Below are positions 7,900 to 16,616 of a DNA stretch of 64,000 nucleotides, piece after piece. Numbering within the stretch: position 1 is the first letter of the stretch; the number at the start of each line of letters is the position of its first letter. The notes under the pieces were generated by a model that saw only the letters and a program-made list of their open reading frames with translations, searched no databases and had not been told where the DNA came from. Made by a program: the position numbers and the translations under genes. The stretch comes from Mycobacteroides franklinii (GTDB taxonomy: Bacteria; Actinomycetota; Actinomycetes; Mycobacteriales; Mycobacteriaceae): positions 186,001 to 250,000 of the forward strand of contig NZ_MAFQ01000007.1 of NCBI RefSeq assembly GCF_002013895.1, read 5' to 3'.

Positions 7900-8709
7900 A
7901 TGGCTAACCCGTTCGTCAAGGCGTGGAAGTACCTGATGGCACTGTTCAACGCGAAGATCGACGAGAACGCAGACCCGAAGGTACAGATTCAGCAGGCCAT
8001 TGAAGAGGCGCAGCGGAACCACCAGGCGCTCTCGCAGCAGGCCGCCTCGGTCATCGGGAATCAGCGCCAGCTGGAGATGCGACTCAACCGTCAGCTTGCC
8101 GACGTCGAGAAGCTGCAGGTCAACGTTCGCCAGGCCCTGACCTTGGCCGACCAGGCGAACACCGCGGGCGACACAGCGAAGGCGACCGAGTACAACAACG
8201 CCGCCGAGGCTTTCGCCGCGCAGCTGGTCACCGCCGAACAGAGCGTCGAGGATCTCAAGGCTCTGCACGATCAGGCGCTCGCCGCCGCAGCCCAGGCCAA
8301 AAAGGCCGTCGAGCAGAACGCGATGATGCTGCAGCAGCGCATCGCCGAGCGCACCAAGCTACTGAGCCAGCTGGAGCAGGCCAAGATGCAAGAGCAGGTA
8401 TCCGCCTCGTTGCGGTCGATGAGTGAGCTGGCCGCTCCCGGTAACACCCCGAGCCTGGACGAGGTGCGCGACAAGATCGAGCGCCGCTATGCCAACGCCC
8501 TGGGCTCGGCCGAGCTGGCGCAGAATTCCGTGCAGGGCCGCATGATCGAGGTGGAGCAGGCCAGTGTGCAGATGGCCGGGCATTCGCGCCTGGAACAGAT
8601 CCGCGCCTCCATGAAGGGTGAGGCACTCCCCGCAGGGGGTACCGCGATCCCGGCGCCTGCGACGGCAACCGAGCAGGCCAACCCGGCCAACCCGCTGGGT
8701 CAGCAGTAA
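7900..8709 (+). CDS. pspA: PspA/IM30-family envelope stress protein
   Basis: A 269-residue, almost wholly helical protein ([20 protein letters not shown] start, then long heptad-rich coiled coil with many Gln and Ala) typical of PspA/IM30/Vipp1; in mycobacteria known as the 35 kDa protein Rv2744c. It binds the inner membrane surface and oligomerises to protect it (family knowledge). The tail after about residue 235 is Ala/Pro-rich and disordered. A strong terminator follows at 8723. It is the target of ClgR in the Psp response of M. tuberculosis. Confidence 0.93.
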   Translation: MANPFVKAWKYLMALFNAKIDENADPKVQIQQAIEEAQRNHQALSQQAASVIGNQRQLEMRLNRQLADVEKLQVNVRQALTLADQANTAGDTAKATEYNNAAEAFAAQLVTAEQSVEDLKALHDQALAAAAQAKKAVEQNAMMLQQRIAERTKLLSQLEQAKMQEQVSASLRSMSELAAPGNTPSLDEVRDKIERRYANALGSAELAQNSVQGRMIEVEQASVQMAGHSRLEQIRASMKGEALPAGGTAIPAPATATEQANPANPLGQQ

Positions 8710-8722
8710 CTTTCTTCTCTCA

Positions 8723-8766
8723 AAATCCGCCGAGGGTGCGCGCCAGCGCTCACCCTCGGCGGATTT
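8723..8766 (+). terminator. strong intrinsic terminator after pspA
   Basis: A 16-bp perfect stem: 8723-8738 (AAATCCGCCGAGGGTG) pairs with 8751-8766 around a 12-nt loop, followed by GTTGTT. This is the strongest terminator-like hairpin in the window and partly separates pspA from pspM. Confidence 0.85.
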
Positions 8767-8820
8767 GTTGTATCGACATTCGCACTCGGCGGACGCCGAA
8801 TTTTCGGGCACAATGTGAAC

Positions 8821-9648
8821 ATGACACCCCAACCGCCTCGCCGCGCCGCGGTGCACGGAGGTTGGGAGCAGCTGCTGCGCCGCCTGGCCACCAACGTCAA
8901 CGATCTGGGTGAGGAGCTCGCGGCACGAATGCGCGCGATGTCCGACAAACGCGAGAAGTTGTTGCGAAAGCGGCTGCGAGCCAAGCGCTGGAGTATCCGC
9001 TGGGCGCTGGCCTGCGCCGCCGGTCTGCTGGTGACCACGGTGCTCGCCACCACCGGCGCACCACCCTGGCTGTTGATCATCCCGGCGCTGCTGACGGCCG
9101 GATGTGCGATTCCAGCCACCTATCTGTTCGTGCGGTACCGCGTTCTCAAGGCCGAGCCGCTGCCACCACCGCGTCCCGGGGTAGAGCGGCGGCTGCCCCC
9201 CTTCGGGTCGTCGGCCCGGCCACCGATGGCGGCCCTGGACGCGGCCGAGCGTTCACTTTTCTCCCTGCTCGGCGTGGTCGAGCGCGGCAACATGATTCCC
9301 GACAGCGAAGGGCGGCAGGTTCTTTCGGCCGCCAACCAGGCCGCCTATGTGATGGCCGCCACCGCCAAGGAAGTGGTGTCCATGGAGCGGGCCGCTGTCG
9401 AGGCTCCGCACACACGCGAATACCTGCAGCCGACCATCAATGCCTTCACCGTGCAGCTCGATACAGGCGTACGCCAGTACAACGAGTTGGTCACCGCGGC
9501 AGCGCAATTGGTCTCGGCGGGCAATGGTGGCGCGGTGATTGCGTCGCCGCTGTCGCGGGGTCCGCTCTTCGAGGATCTGGTGCAGGCCACCGATCGTCTC
9601 ACCGGATGGGCCGGCGCGCTCGATGAGCTTGGGCAGCTGTCAGGGTAA
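8821..9648 (+). CDS. pspM: PspM-like membrane protein
   Basis: About 275 residues: a basic N-terminal region (KREKLLRKRLRAKRWSIRW), two adjacent transmembrane helices (about residues 64-103) and a cytoplasmic C-terminal half. Length, position after pspA and topology match Rv2743c, the integral partner that docks PspA in the mycobacterial Psp system. Start is either GTG 8815 or ATG 8821; the ATG is favoured because CACAAT ends 6 nt before it, a possible leaderless promoter, and no Shine-Dalgarno is present. Confidence 0.85.
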   Translation: MTPQPPRRAAVHGGWEQLLRRLATNVNDLGEELAARMRAMSDKREKLLRKRLRAKRWSIRWALACAAGLLVTTVLATTGAPPWLLIIPALLTAGCAIPATYLFVRYRVLKAEPLPPPRPGVERRLPPFGSSARPPMAALDAAERSLFSLLGVVERGNMIPDSEGRQVLSAANQAAYVMAATAKEVVSMERAAVEAPHTREYLQPTINAFTVQLDTGVRQYNELVTAAAQLVSAGNGGAVIASPLSRGPLFEDLVQATDRLTGWAGALDELGQLSG

Positions 9649-9729
9649 TCCCCGATCTTTCCCTGATCTTCGGCGTTCAGGCTTCCTCAGGCGCCAATTG
9701 TCCTGCCAGGCTTCTGCTATCGCGGCAAG

Positions 9730-9918
9730 TTGAGAGAACGGTGGGTACCTGTGTTGTGGAAAATCATTGGCGTGCTGCTGGTCGTATGGCTGGCATTCCT
9801 GGTGGTGGGTGCCATCTTCAAGCTTGTGGTCCCGATGCTTGTGGTCGGCGTGCTGATTCTCGGTGGAGTGCTGCTGTACCGCGCGGTGACGGAATCGGAC
9901 AAGACTCCGCTGCCGTGA
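9730..9918 (+). CDS. small two-helix membrane protein of the psp cluster
   Basis: At most 62 residues; nearly all hydrophobic with two helices (IIGVLLVVWLAFLVVGAIF and VVPMLVVGVLILGGVLLY) and a short charged tail. The listed start is TTG; GTG at 9751 (LWKIIGVLL) is an equally good choice. It follows pspM on the same strand, the position of the third Psp product, but I cannot identify it with PspN from sequence alone. A role in membrane stress is inferred only from context. Confidence 0.65.
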   Translation: MRERWVPVLWKIIGVLLVVWLAFLVVGAIFKLVVPMLVVGVLILGGVLLYRAVTESDKTPLP

Positions 9919-9921
9919 GAT

Positions 9922-10356
9922 TCAGAGCTTCGGGCGCAGAGCGGGAACAACGATTCCCAGGATGCCGCGGGCGAGGCCTTTGGTGAGGTTCCAGACGTCC
10001 GCGTAGTCGCGCCAGAGTGTGACCTTGCCATCCGCGGAAAGCTCGGTGACACCGCACACCCAGAACGCAATGTGCAGCCGGCCCACGATGATGACATCGG
10101 TGCGCTCCGTCATCACTGTGTTGCCGTTGACGGTGATCCGGTGGATTTTGACGTCGAAACCGGCGCCCGGCAGATTCAGCGAGGACAAGGCCCGCATCAC
10201 CGTTATGCGCCCCCGCACCGTGGGCAGACCCACATTTTCCCAGCGCACGGTGTCAGCGAGCAGCGCATCGAGGGCCGGCAGGTCGCTGCGGCGCATCGCG
10301 TCCCAGAATCCCTCGACGATCTCGATGGGGGCAGTGATGGCGAGCGTCTCTGTCAT
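9922..10356 (-). CDS. limonene-1,2-epoxide hydrolase-like protein (EphG family), Tyr replaced
   Basis: A 144-residue NTF2-fold protein of the EphG (Rv2740) family. In the limonene epoxide hydrolase the active site uses Tyr-x-Asn plus an Arg-x-Asp and a later Asp. Here ERTD and LWRDY give Arg, Asp and Asp, but the first motif reads WENVGLP, so the Tyr is Trp. The adjacent paralogue (10458-10901) keeps Tyr (YQNVGLP). Activity may be altered or lost. It is convergent with the psp cluster, with only 3 nt between the stops. Confidence 0.85.
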   Translation of the reverse strand: MTETLAITAPIEIVEGFWDAMRRSDLPALDALLADTVRWENVGLPTVRGRITVMRALSSLNLPGAGFDVKIHRITVNGNTVMTERTDVIIVGRLHIAFWVCGVTELSADGKVTLWRDYADVWNLTKGLARGILGIVVPALRPKL

Positions 10357-10457
10357 GAGGCAACGGTAGACACGCGGCGACGCTCAGAGAAGGGGTGCGT
10401 CCAGAGATCGGGGTGCGGCCCAAGGGAGCCTGGACCGGTTCGTAGGCCGACTAGCGG

Positions 10458-10901
10458 TCAGAAACTCGGTCGCAGCGCCGGCAACGGGATGGCGATCAGG
10501 CCGCGGAGCGTCGCCTTGAACATGTCGAACATGTCGAAGTAGTCGCGCCACAGGGTGATAGTGCCCCGATCGGAAACCTCGAAGACGCCGCAGACCCAGA
10601 ACTGCAACCGCAGCGGGCCGAGGACGATGGCATCGTGGCGTTCATTCATCACGGTGTTGCCGTTGGTGGTGGTGCGATGGATCTGCACCTCGAAACCGAA
10701 CCCGGGGCGTTTGAGTGGCTCGAACACCTTGAGTGCGGCGCGACGCCCATGGATCGTCGGTAGGCCCACGTTCTGATAGACGAGATTCTCGTCCAGGACA
10801 CTTTCCGCAAAGTCGGTGTCACCGTTCTGGGCGGCTTCCAGGAAGCGGGTGACGGTCTGCGCCGGGGTGAGGGCTGCCAGTTCCAGCGTGCTGTAGGTCA
10901 T
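10458..10901 (-). CDS. ephG: limonene-1,2-epoxide hydrolase (EphG family)
   Basis: A 147-residue protein with all expected residues of the limonene-1,2-epoxide hydrolase fold: YQNVGLP (Tyr and Asn), ERHD (Arg and Asp) and LWRDYFD (Asp). These hydrolases add water to epoxides without a covalent intermediate; the M. tuberculosis EphG acts on lipophilic epoxides. The ATG at 10901 was chosen because family similarity starts at MTYSTLELAAL. It lies tail to head with its diverged paralogue, 100 nt apart, and is divergent from the glycosyltransferase gene. Confidence 0.85.
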   Translation of the reverse strand: MTYSTLELAALTPAQTVTRFLEAAQNGDTDFAESVLDENLVYQNVGLPTIHGRRAALKVFEPLKRPGFGFEVQIHRTTTNGNTVMNERHDAIVLGPLRLQFWVCGVFEVSDRGTITLWRDYFDMFDMFKATLRGLIAIPLPALRPSF

Positions 10902-10942
10902 GCGTTTCACGGTAGTCCGAATCGCTGTGGCAGGGTAGGGCG

Positions 10943-12100
10943 GTGCGTGTCGCCGTGGTTGCCGGTCCCGATCCGGGGCATGCCTTTCCCGCCATCGCGT
11001 TATGCCTGAAATTCGCCGCCGCCGGCCACGATCCGGTGCTGCTGACCGGGACACGCTGGCTGGAGCAGGCCCGTGCCGTCGGGCTCGAGTCGGTGGAGCT
11101 GTTGGGGCTGCAGCCCCGGGTTGCCGACGATGACACGGACGCGGGCGCCAAGATCCATCAGCGGGCCGCCCACATGGCGCTGGCCAACCTGGATCAGCTC
11201 AGGGACCTGGCGCCGGATCTCATCGTGTCCGATGTCATCACCGCCTGTGGTGGGATGGTCGCCGAGCTGCTCGGTGTGCCGTGGGTGGAGCTCAATCCAC
11301 ATCCGCTCTACCTGCCCTCAAAAGGTTTGCCGCCTTTGGGAAGTGGACTGGCTCCCGGCGAGGGTTGGCGCGGCAGACTGCGCGATGGGGTGATGCGCCG
11401 GTTGACACAAAGATCAATCGACGAAGGGCTGCGGCAACGTTCGCAGGCGCGGGTCGCGATCGGCTTGCCCGCGCGTGACCCTGGGCCTGTTCGACGGTTG
11501 ATCGCGACGCTGCCGGCCCTTGAGGTGCCCCGCCCCGACTGGCCGCGGGAGGCGGTGTTGGTGGGGCCGCTGCACTGGGAACCTACCGACGTTGTGCTGC
11601 AACCGCCTTCGGGCCCGGGTCCCGTGGTGGTGATCGCGCCGTCAACGGCCTTCACCGGGGCCGAGGGGATGACCGAACTGGCGGTGCAGGCCTTGGATTC
11701 GGCAGGTGCGCGGGTGGTTGTTTCGGCTCTGGATCCGCCCGCTTCGGGGTTGCCGGCGTGGGCGGTCGCCGGGCTGGCTCGGCAGGATCTATTGCTGGCG
11801 GGTGCCGATTTAGCCATTTGTGGTGGGGGGCATGGGTTTTTAAGTAAGGCGCTGCTTGCCGGGGTGCCGGCCGTGGTGGTTCCCGGTGGTGGCGATCAGT
11901 GGGAGCTCGCGAATCGTGTTGTGCGGCAAGGTAGCGCTGAGTTGGTCCGTCCGCTCAACCGGGATTCACTGGCCGCCGCGATTGGCCGCGTGTTGGGGGA
12001 GCGGCGCTATACCGAGGCCGCCCGCCGGGCGGCCGCAGGCGCCGTGGACGTCACTGATCCGGTACGGGTGTGCCAGGACGCGGTCGCGGCCCTAAAGTGA
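10943..12100 (+). CDS. GT1-type glycosyltransferase (Rv2739c-like)
   Basis: A 385-residue two-domain GT-B protein. The start VAVVAGPDPGHAFPAIALCL is the acceptor-domain opening (glycine loop plus His), and DLAICGGGHGFLSKALLAG with VPGGGDQWELANRV is the nucleotide-sugar binding region of macrolide/UDP-type glycosyltransferases. Substrate unknown; the M. tuberculosis homologue occupies the same place before recA. Starts at GTG. The next gene begins 4 nt after the stop, so transcription is probably shared. Confidence 0.85.
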   Translation: MRVAVVAGPDPGHAFPAIALCLKFAAAGHDPVLLTGTRWLEQARAVGLESVELLGLQPRVADDDTDAGAKIHQRAAHMALANLDQLRDLAPDLIVSDVITACGGMVAELLGVPWVELNPHPLYLPSKGLPPLGSGLAPGEGWRGRLRDGVMRRLTQRSIDEGLRQRSQARVAIGLPARDPGPVRRLIATLPALEVPRPDWPREAVLVGPLHWEPTDVVLQPPSGPGPVVVIAPSTAFTGAEGMTELAVQALDSAGARVVVSALDPPASGLPAWAVAGLARQDLLLAGADLAICGGGHGFLSKALLAGVPAVVVPGGGDQWELANRVVRQGSAELVRPLNRDSLAAAIGRVLGERRYTEAARRAAAGAVDVTDPVRVCQDAVAALK

Positions 12101-12104
12101 CCGT

Positions 12105-12299
12105 GTGCGTCTGACGGAATTTCATGAGCTGGTCACCGGTCGGTTCGGTGCGGTCTACGGCTCGTCCGTACTGGTCGACCACGTGCTGACCGCGATGGGC
12201 GGACGCACTGCGGCACAGGCCGTCGAAGATGGGGCAGAACCCCGTGACGTGTGGCGGGCGCTGTGCGCCGATTTCGACGTGCCGCGTGACCAGTGGTGA
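12105..12299 (+). CDS. DUF3046 protein
   Basis: A 64-residue protein (RLTEFHELVTGRFG, then VLTAMGGRTAAQAVEDG, then DVPRDQW at the end), the complete length of DUF3046 proteins such as Rv2738c. The GTG start is 4 nt after the glycosyltransferase stop. Function unknown; the gene is conserved just ahead of recA across mycobacteria. Confidence 0.9.
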   Translation: MRLTEFHELVTGRFGAVYGSSVLVDHVLTAMGGRTAAQAVEDGAEPRDVWRALCADFDVPRDQW

Positions 12300-12337
12300 A
12301 TCCGTGGTGACACGCCGGCCCGGCGCGCCTGCTTGAT

Positions 12338-12353
12338 TCGAACAGGTGTTCGC
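12338..12353. promoter_or_regulatory. LexA-binding SOS box of recA
   Basis: TCGAACAGGTGTTCGC matches the mycobacterial SOS box (TCGAAC, 4 nt, GTTCGA) at 11 of 12 defined positions. It lies 127 nt before recA. Confidence 0.93.
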
Positions 12354-12399
12354 ACTAATGTCATGAATGTTCGCGCGATGGTTTGCGCAGGTCAGCCAC

Positions 12400-12422
12400 T
12401 TGTCGGTGGCCTGTTCTAGCGT
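12400..12422 (+). promoter_or_regulatory. PafBC-dependent (RecA-NDp type) promoter of recA
   Basis: TTGTCGGTG, 8 nt, then TAGCGT is an exact match to the mycobacterial TTGTCRGTG-N8-TANNNT promoter used for LexA-independent DNA-damage induction. Predicted start of transcription is about 50 nt before the recA ATG. Confidence 0.92.
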
Positions 12423-12479
12423 CTGCCTCAACCGATCGAAGACCTGATCTTCGAACATGACCACGAAACGGAGAACACC

Positions 12480-13520
12480 ATGGCGCAGGCACCGGATCGC
12501 GAGAAGGCTCTCGAGCTCGCGCTCGCACAAATCGACAAGAGCTTCGGCAAGGGCTCGGTCATGCGGCTGGGTGACGAGGTGCGTCAGCCCATCTCCGTGA
12601 TCCCGACCGGATCCATCGCACTGGATGTGGCGCTGGGCATCGGCGGTCTGCCGCGCGGCCGGGTAGTCGAGATCTATGGCCCGGAATCCTCGGGTAAGAC
12701 CACCGTGGCACTGCACGCCGTTGCCAACGCGCAAGCCGCCGGCGGTATCGCCGCGTTTATCGACGCCGAGCACGCACTCGACCCGGAATACGCCAAGAAG
12801 CTTGGTGTAGATACCGACTCGCTGCTCGTGTCCCAGCCGGATACCGGTGAGCAGGCGCTGGAAATTGCCGACATGCTGGTGCGCTCCGGCGCCATCTCCC
12901 TCATCGTCATCGACTCGGTGGCCGCGCTGGTGCCGCGCGCCGAAATCGAAGGCGAGATGGGCGATAGCCACGTCGGCCTGCAGGCCCGCTTGATGAGCCA
13001 GGCCCTGCGCAAGATGACCGGTGCCCTCAACAACTCGGGCACCACCGCGATCTTCATCAACCAGCTGCGCGAGAAGATCGGTGTGATGTTCGGTTCGCCC
13101 GAAACCACCACGGGTGGTAAGGCCTTGAAGTTCTACTCCTCGGTGCGCCTTGATGTGCGCCGTATCGAGACCCTCAAGGATGGCACCGATGCGGTGGGTA
13201 ACCGTACCCGCGTCAAGGTCGTCAAGAACAAGGTGTCACCGCCGTTCAAGCAGGCCGAGTTCGACATCCTCTACGGCAAGGGCATCTCCAAGGAAGGGTC
13301 GCTCATTGACATGGGCGTGGAGCATGGCTTCATCCGTAAGTCCGGTTCCTGGTTCACCTATGAGGGTGAGCAGCTGGGCCAGGGCAAGGAGAACGCCCGC
13401 AACTTCTTGTTGGAGAACGTTGATGTGGCCAACGAGATCGAGAAGAAGATCAAGGAAAAGCTCGGTATCGGAGCGGTGCTGACCAATGACGAAGTCGTCC
13501 CGGCCCCAGTCGATTTCTGA
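12480..13520 (+). CDS. recA: RecA recombinase, no intein
   Basis: A 346-residue RecA: Walker A GPESSGKT (about 68-75), Walker [11 protein letters not shown], loop L1 [11 protein letters not shown]2 with [13 protein letters not shown] and TTGGKALKF, and a short C-terminal domain. RecA forms the ATP filament for strand exchange and stimulates LexA self-cleavage. The intein found in M. tuberculosis RecA is absent; the frame is continuous. Control is dual: LexA box at 12338 and PafBC-type promoter at 12400. recX starts 35 nt before its stop, the overlap known for mycobacteria. Confidence 0.99.
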   Translation: MAQAPDREKALELALAQIDKSFGKGSVMRLGDEVRQPISVIPTGSIALDVALGIGGLPRGRVVEIYGPESSGKTTVALHAVANAQAAGGIAAFIDAEHALDPEYAKKLGVDTDSLLVSQPDTGEQALEIADMLVRSGAISLIVIDSVAALVPRAEIEGEMGDSHVGLQARLMSQALRKMTGALNNSGTTAIFINQLREKIGVMFGSPETTTGGKALKFYSSVRLDVRRIETLKDGTDAVGNRTRVKVVKNKVSPPFKQAEFDILYGKGISKEGSLIDMGVEHGFIRKSGSWFTYEGEQLGQGKENARNFLLENVDVANEIEKKIKEKLGIGAVLTNDEVVPAPVDF

Positions 13521-14100
13521 TCCTCTGTCCGAGTTGGGTTCTCAAGAATCCCTAGACGAACTGCGAGCCCGGGTCGCGTCGGTCCCCGAAGCCCCGACGC
13601 GTGAACCTGTTGACTCGCGGGACGAGCAGGCGTGGTCATATTGCCTTCGCCTGTTGACAAGTCGGGCGCGTACCCGCGCCGAGCTGACCGAGAGGTTGAC
13701 TCGGCGCGGGTACCCCGATGACCTTTCCGATCGAATCATGGAACGGCTGATTGCCGCCGGACTGGTCAATGACGCCGACTTTGCCACCCAATGGGTGCAA
13801 TCCCGGCATACCTATTCCGGAAAAGGCAAGCGCGCCTTGGCTGCAGAGCTTCGAACCAAGGGAGTCTCGGCCGAGAACGCGCAGGCAGCGCTGTCCCAGA
13901 TAGATGGAGATGCCGAGCGTGTGCGGGCGGCACAGCTCGTGGACAAGAAACTTCGGTCGGAAAATCTGGACGACGGCGGCGTCAAAGCCGCGCGACGATT
14001 GGTCGCCATGCTCGCGCGTCGTGGATACGGCCAGTCCATGGCATATGACGTGGTGAAGAACGCGCTTGCTTCGGAAAAGGACCGACGCAACGTCGGATGA
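13486..14100 (+). CDS. recX: RecX regulator of RecA
   Basis: A 204-residue RecX. The three tandem three-helix repeats cover about residues 45-195 (for example [19 protein letters not shown] and [20 protein letters not shown]). RecX binds and dampens RecA filaments. The N-terminal 40 residues are poorly conserved and are encoded where the gene overlaps recA by 35 nt, so the two are co-transcribed and probably coupled. It is convergent with the small secreted-protein gene, 12 nt apart. Confidence 0.96.
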   Translation: MTKSSRPQSISDPLSELGSQESLDELRARVASVPEAPTREPVDSRDEQAWSYCLRLLTSRARTRAELTERLTRRGYPDDLSDRIMERLIAAGLVNDADFATQWVQSRHTYSGKGKRALAAELRTKGVSAENAQAALSQIDGDAERVRAAQLVDKKLRSENLDDGGVKAARRLVAMLARRGYGQSMAYDVVKNALASEKDRRNVG

Positions 14101-14112
14101 CTGAAGCGATCG

Positions 14113-14496
14113 CTACAAACCGAACGGGCGGGCTGGGGGATTAGGCGGTGGGTCGCCTTCATCGGCGCCAGTGGATCGCATACTCATAGACGCCTCGGCC
14201 GTCGGTGACTGCACGCCCGGCAGGCACGGTACTTGGCGGGAGATCGTCTTGAATGGGCCGATCTCGGTGTCCTCATTGAGCATCGGCAGCGGGCCGCAGT
14301 TGCCCTTGAAATGTGCATCCATGGTGAATGGGGTCGGATTCACGCAGGTCAGGTTCATTCCGATGGGCGTCGCGACCTGCAGGCAGTCGAAGTTCAGGGG
14401 AGCGCCGTAGGCCACCGGTGCGCCCGTGAGCGCTGCCCCTGTGCATGCTGCTCCGAAAACGGCAGACACGCCGATGGTCAATACGATGTTCCGCAT
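14113..14496 (-). CDS. small secreted protein, unknown function
   Basis: A 127-residue protein with a cleavable signal peptide (hydrophobic residues about 4-25, likely cleavage after APVAYGA). The mature part has four Cys (in FDCLQV, LTCVN, GNCGPL and VPCLPG), suggesting two disulfides, and ends in a Pro-rich tail. I do not recognise the family. It lies between recX and the second CGNR cassette. Confidence 0.7.
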   Translation of the reverse strand: MRNIVLTIGVSAVFGAACTGAALTGAPVAYGAPLNFDCLQVATPIGMNLTCVNPTPFTMDAHFKGNCGPLPMLNEDTEIGPFKTISRQVPCLPGVQSPTAEASMSMRSTGADEGDPPPNPPARPFGL

Positions 14497-14590
14497 GGTG
14501 ACTATGGTAACGAAGTGATACCTGTTACGTAATACTCCGATTGTGATAGTTGAGTAAGAATCTATCCTGTGGTGCGGCTGTGAAGATTGA

Positions 14591-15109
14591 TCACATGTTC
14601 TTGGCGTAGTGCCGTGCGGCCTTCGCCCTGTTTCCGCAGGTCGCCATGGAATGCCACCGGCGGGCGCCGTTCTTGGATGTGTCGTAGAAGAACAACACGC
14701 ACTGCGGATGGGCGCACTGTTTGATCCGATCAGGGGACTCGGACAGCAGGGTGAGCAGATTATCGGCGGCGAGCCAACCGGGAAGCCTGTGCGATTCGGG
14801 AACCTCGGCGGTGTCGGTCGGCCCGTCGACGGTCAGCGAGCGGCGGATTGCGCCGCGCGACAGTACGGCGTTGATGTCATCGATCTGAGAATCTTTCACC
14901 GCGCGGTAGATGGCGTCACGCGCGGTGAGCAATGCCTCCAGTGTCTGGTCATCGGCCGCGCAGCGATCGTGAAGATTGTTGGTGTGCAACCAGATTCGCA
15001 GACCGTCGAGGTCGGACAGTAGATCCTGCGGTCCATCGCCACTCATCCACCGGGTGTTCAGCAGGTCCAGTGCAAGTGGTTCGCCGAGATGGGGGCGTGG
15101 ATCGGACAT
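14591..15109 (-). CDS. CGNR zinc-finger transcriptional regulator
   Basis: A 172-residue ABATE/CGNR protein. The N-terminal GEPLALDLLNTRW is the typical ABATE opening; the finger is CAHPQCVLFFYDTSKN, then ATCGNRAKAARHYAK near the C-terminus. It is divergent from the VOC/flavin-type/DUF1348 genes. Three copies of the motif CTAACCGRYAA lie in the shared promoter region, one just after a sigma-70-like promoter, so it is likely the repressor of that cassette and of itself (inference). Confidence 0.88.
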   Translation of the reverse strand: MSDPRPHLGEPLALDLLNTRWMSGDGPQDLLSDLDGLRIWLHTNNLHDRCAADDQTLEALLTARDAIYRAVKDSQIDDINAVLSRGAIRRSLTVDGPTDTAEVPESHRLPGWLAADNLLTLLSESPDRIKQCAHPQCVLFFYDTSKNGARRWHSMATCGNRAKAARHYAKNM

Positions 15110-15157
15110 GGCCTGAGGTTAGCCGCCTCCCTGTGTAGCGAGTCTGTGCCAGAAATT

Positions 15158-15240
15158 CTAACCGATAAAAAAATATAGATGGTTGACAGTATTGTCGGCC
15201 CCGATTACGGTCTAACCGGTAAGAGTAATTTGTCGGTTAG
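15158..15240. promoter_or_regulatory. sigma-70 promoter with three CTAACCGRYAA operator copies
   Basis: TTGACA (15183-15188), 17 nt, TACGGT (15206-15211) is a good promoter toward the VOC gene. CTAACCGATAA (15158-15168), CTAACCGGTAA (15212-15222) and the inverted CTAACCGACAA (15230-15240) flank it; the last two form an inverted pair just after the -10 element, a repressor layout. Confidence 0.75.
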
Positions 15241-15252
15241 GAAGGATTGTTC

Positions 15253-15714
15253 ATGAGCGCAGCCATCGCACCCCGCGTGGTCACCGGTCACGTCGGGCTG
15301 AACGTCAGTGATCTGCAGCGGTCTGTCGCGTTCTATCGCCAGGCGTTCGGATTCGAGCAGCTCGCCGCCAGCACAGATGGCGCGCAGCGCTTCGCTTTCC
15401 TCGGGTTCGATGCGGGCCCCGTGCTCACCCTGTGGGAACAGAGCAGCGGGGAATTCTCGCCGGGCACACCGGGCTTACATCATTTGTCATTCCAAGTGGA
15501 TTCTGTACAGCAGGTGCAACAGGTGGAAGCGGTCCTGAAGGAACTGTCGACGGTGTTTGTGCACGACGGCGTCGTCGCGCACCGGGAAGGCGCGTCCTCC
15601 GGCGGAATCTTCTTCACCGATCCCGATGGGATTCGTCTTGAGGTATTCGCGGCCACGGGCATTGAGCCACACTCGGCACCTACGGGCGACACTCCGACAT
15701 GCGGGTTCTTCTGA
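15253..15714 (+). CDS. VOC family (glyoxalase/dioxygenase-like) protein
   Basis: A 153-residue single VOC module pair: VTGHVGLNVSDLQRSVAFY opens the first beta-alpha-beta unit; TPGLHHLSFQVD and DPDGIRLEVFA in the second carry the His and Glu metal ligands. Such proteins are isomerases, dioxygenases or resistance proteins; the substrate is unknown. The ATG at 15253 has AGGAAGGA upstream. The stop is followed within 1 nt by the next start (TGAGATG), so it is co-translated with the flavin oxidase-like gene. Confidence 0.85.
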   Translation: MSAAIAPRVVTGHVGLNVSDLQRSVAFYRQAFGFEQLAASTDGAQRFAFLGFDAGPVLTLWEQSSGEFSPGTPGLHHLSFQVDSVQQVQQVEAVLKELSTVFVHDGVVAHREGASSGGIFFTDPDGIRLEVFAATGIEPHSAPTGDTPTCGFF

Positions 15715-15715
15715 G

Positions 15716-16603
15716 ATGACCTATCACGCCGGCGAGCTTGCCGTCCAGCGTCGAATGGGTCAGTCCGACGACGCCATTCGGGTCGGCCGGATCATTTCGG
15801 CGGAAATGCCGGAGGTTGCGGCGGCCTTTCTCGCCGCCCAGCCGCTGGTATTTGTCTCGGCGCGGGATGAGGGTGGCCGCATGTGGGCCAGTCAGATTGT
15901 CGGTCCACCCGGCTTCGCGCACGCCATTGACGCTCGAACAATCGCGATCGAGGGTATGCCGGTCTACGGTGATCCGCTGGCCGAGGCGCTGCGATCGGAA
16001 CGCAAGATCGGAATGATCGCATTGCAACCGCAACGTCGCCGCCGGATGCGTGTCAATGGCACAGCGGTGCCGTCGGGAGAGGGGCTGATCGTCTCCACCG
16101 ACCAGGTGTATTCGAATTGCCCCAAGTACATTGCTCGGCGCGATGTCTCAGGCATCGGTTCCGGACTGCCCGGTGAAACGCGCCGTGGGACTTCCCTGGA
16201 CGCCGGTCAACGGCAGACGGTGTCGGCGACGGACACCTTCATCATCGGCACGGCCGACGGCGAGGGCAATGCCGATGCATCGCATCGGGGTGGCAATCCC
16301 GGTTTTCTGCAGGTGCTCTCACCAAGCCTGCTGCGCTGGCCCGATTACCTGGGTAATTCGATGTTCATGACATTGGGGAATCTGCATGTCGATCCGCGGT
16401 GCGGTCTGCTGATCCCGAACTGGCACAACGGATCGACAGTACAACTCGCCGGAACGGCACGCCTGAATTGGGACGAGGGCACCTTCGCCCCGGGAGCGCA
16501 GTGCTCGGTCGACTTCACCATCGAGGAGGTTGTTGAGACCATCAATGCCAGCCCGCTGCGGTGGGGGGATGCTGAACCCTCGCCCGCCAATCCACCGCTG
16601 TAG
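15716..16603 (+). CDS. pyridoxamine 5'-phosphate oxidase family protein, two-domain type
   Basis: About 295 residues with two split-barrel halves: [19 protein letters not shown] with [11 protein letters not shown] in the first, and [21 protein letters not shown] with [19 protein letters not shown] in the second, typical of FMN- or F420-binding split barrels. It likely reduces or oxidises a small molecule shared with its neighbours. The ATG at 15716 was chosen because it immediately follows the VOC stop; in-frame upstream codons lie inside that gene. Confidence 0.82.
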   Translation: MTYHAGELAVQRRMGQSDDAIRVGRIISAEMPEVAAAFLAAQPLVFVSARDEGGRMWASQIVGPPGFAHAIDARTIAIEGMPVYGDPLAEALRSERKIGMIALQPQRRRRMRVNGTAVPSGEGLIVSTDQVYSNCPKYIARRDVSGIGSGLPGETRRGTSLDAGQRQTVSATDTFIIGTADGEGNADASHRGGNPGFLQVLSPSLLRWPDYLGNSMFMTLGNLHVDPRCGLLIPNWHNGSTVQLAGTARLNWDEGTFAPGAQCSVDFTIEEVVETINASPLRWGDAEPSPANPPL

Positions 16604-16616
16604 ACAAGGAAGACAC

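Noticed and set aside
12480..13520. Possible intein in recA
   Set aside because: The RecA sequence is continuous and of normal length.
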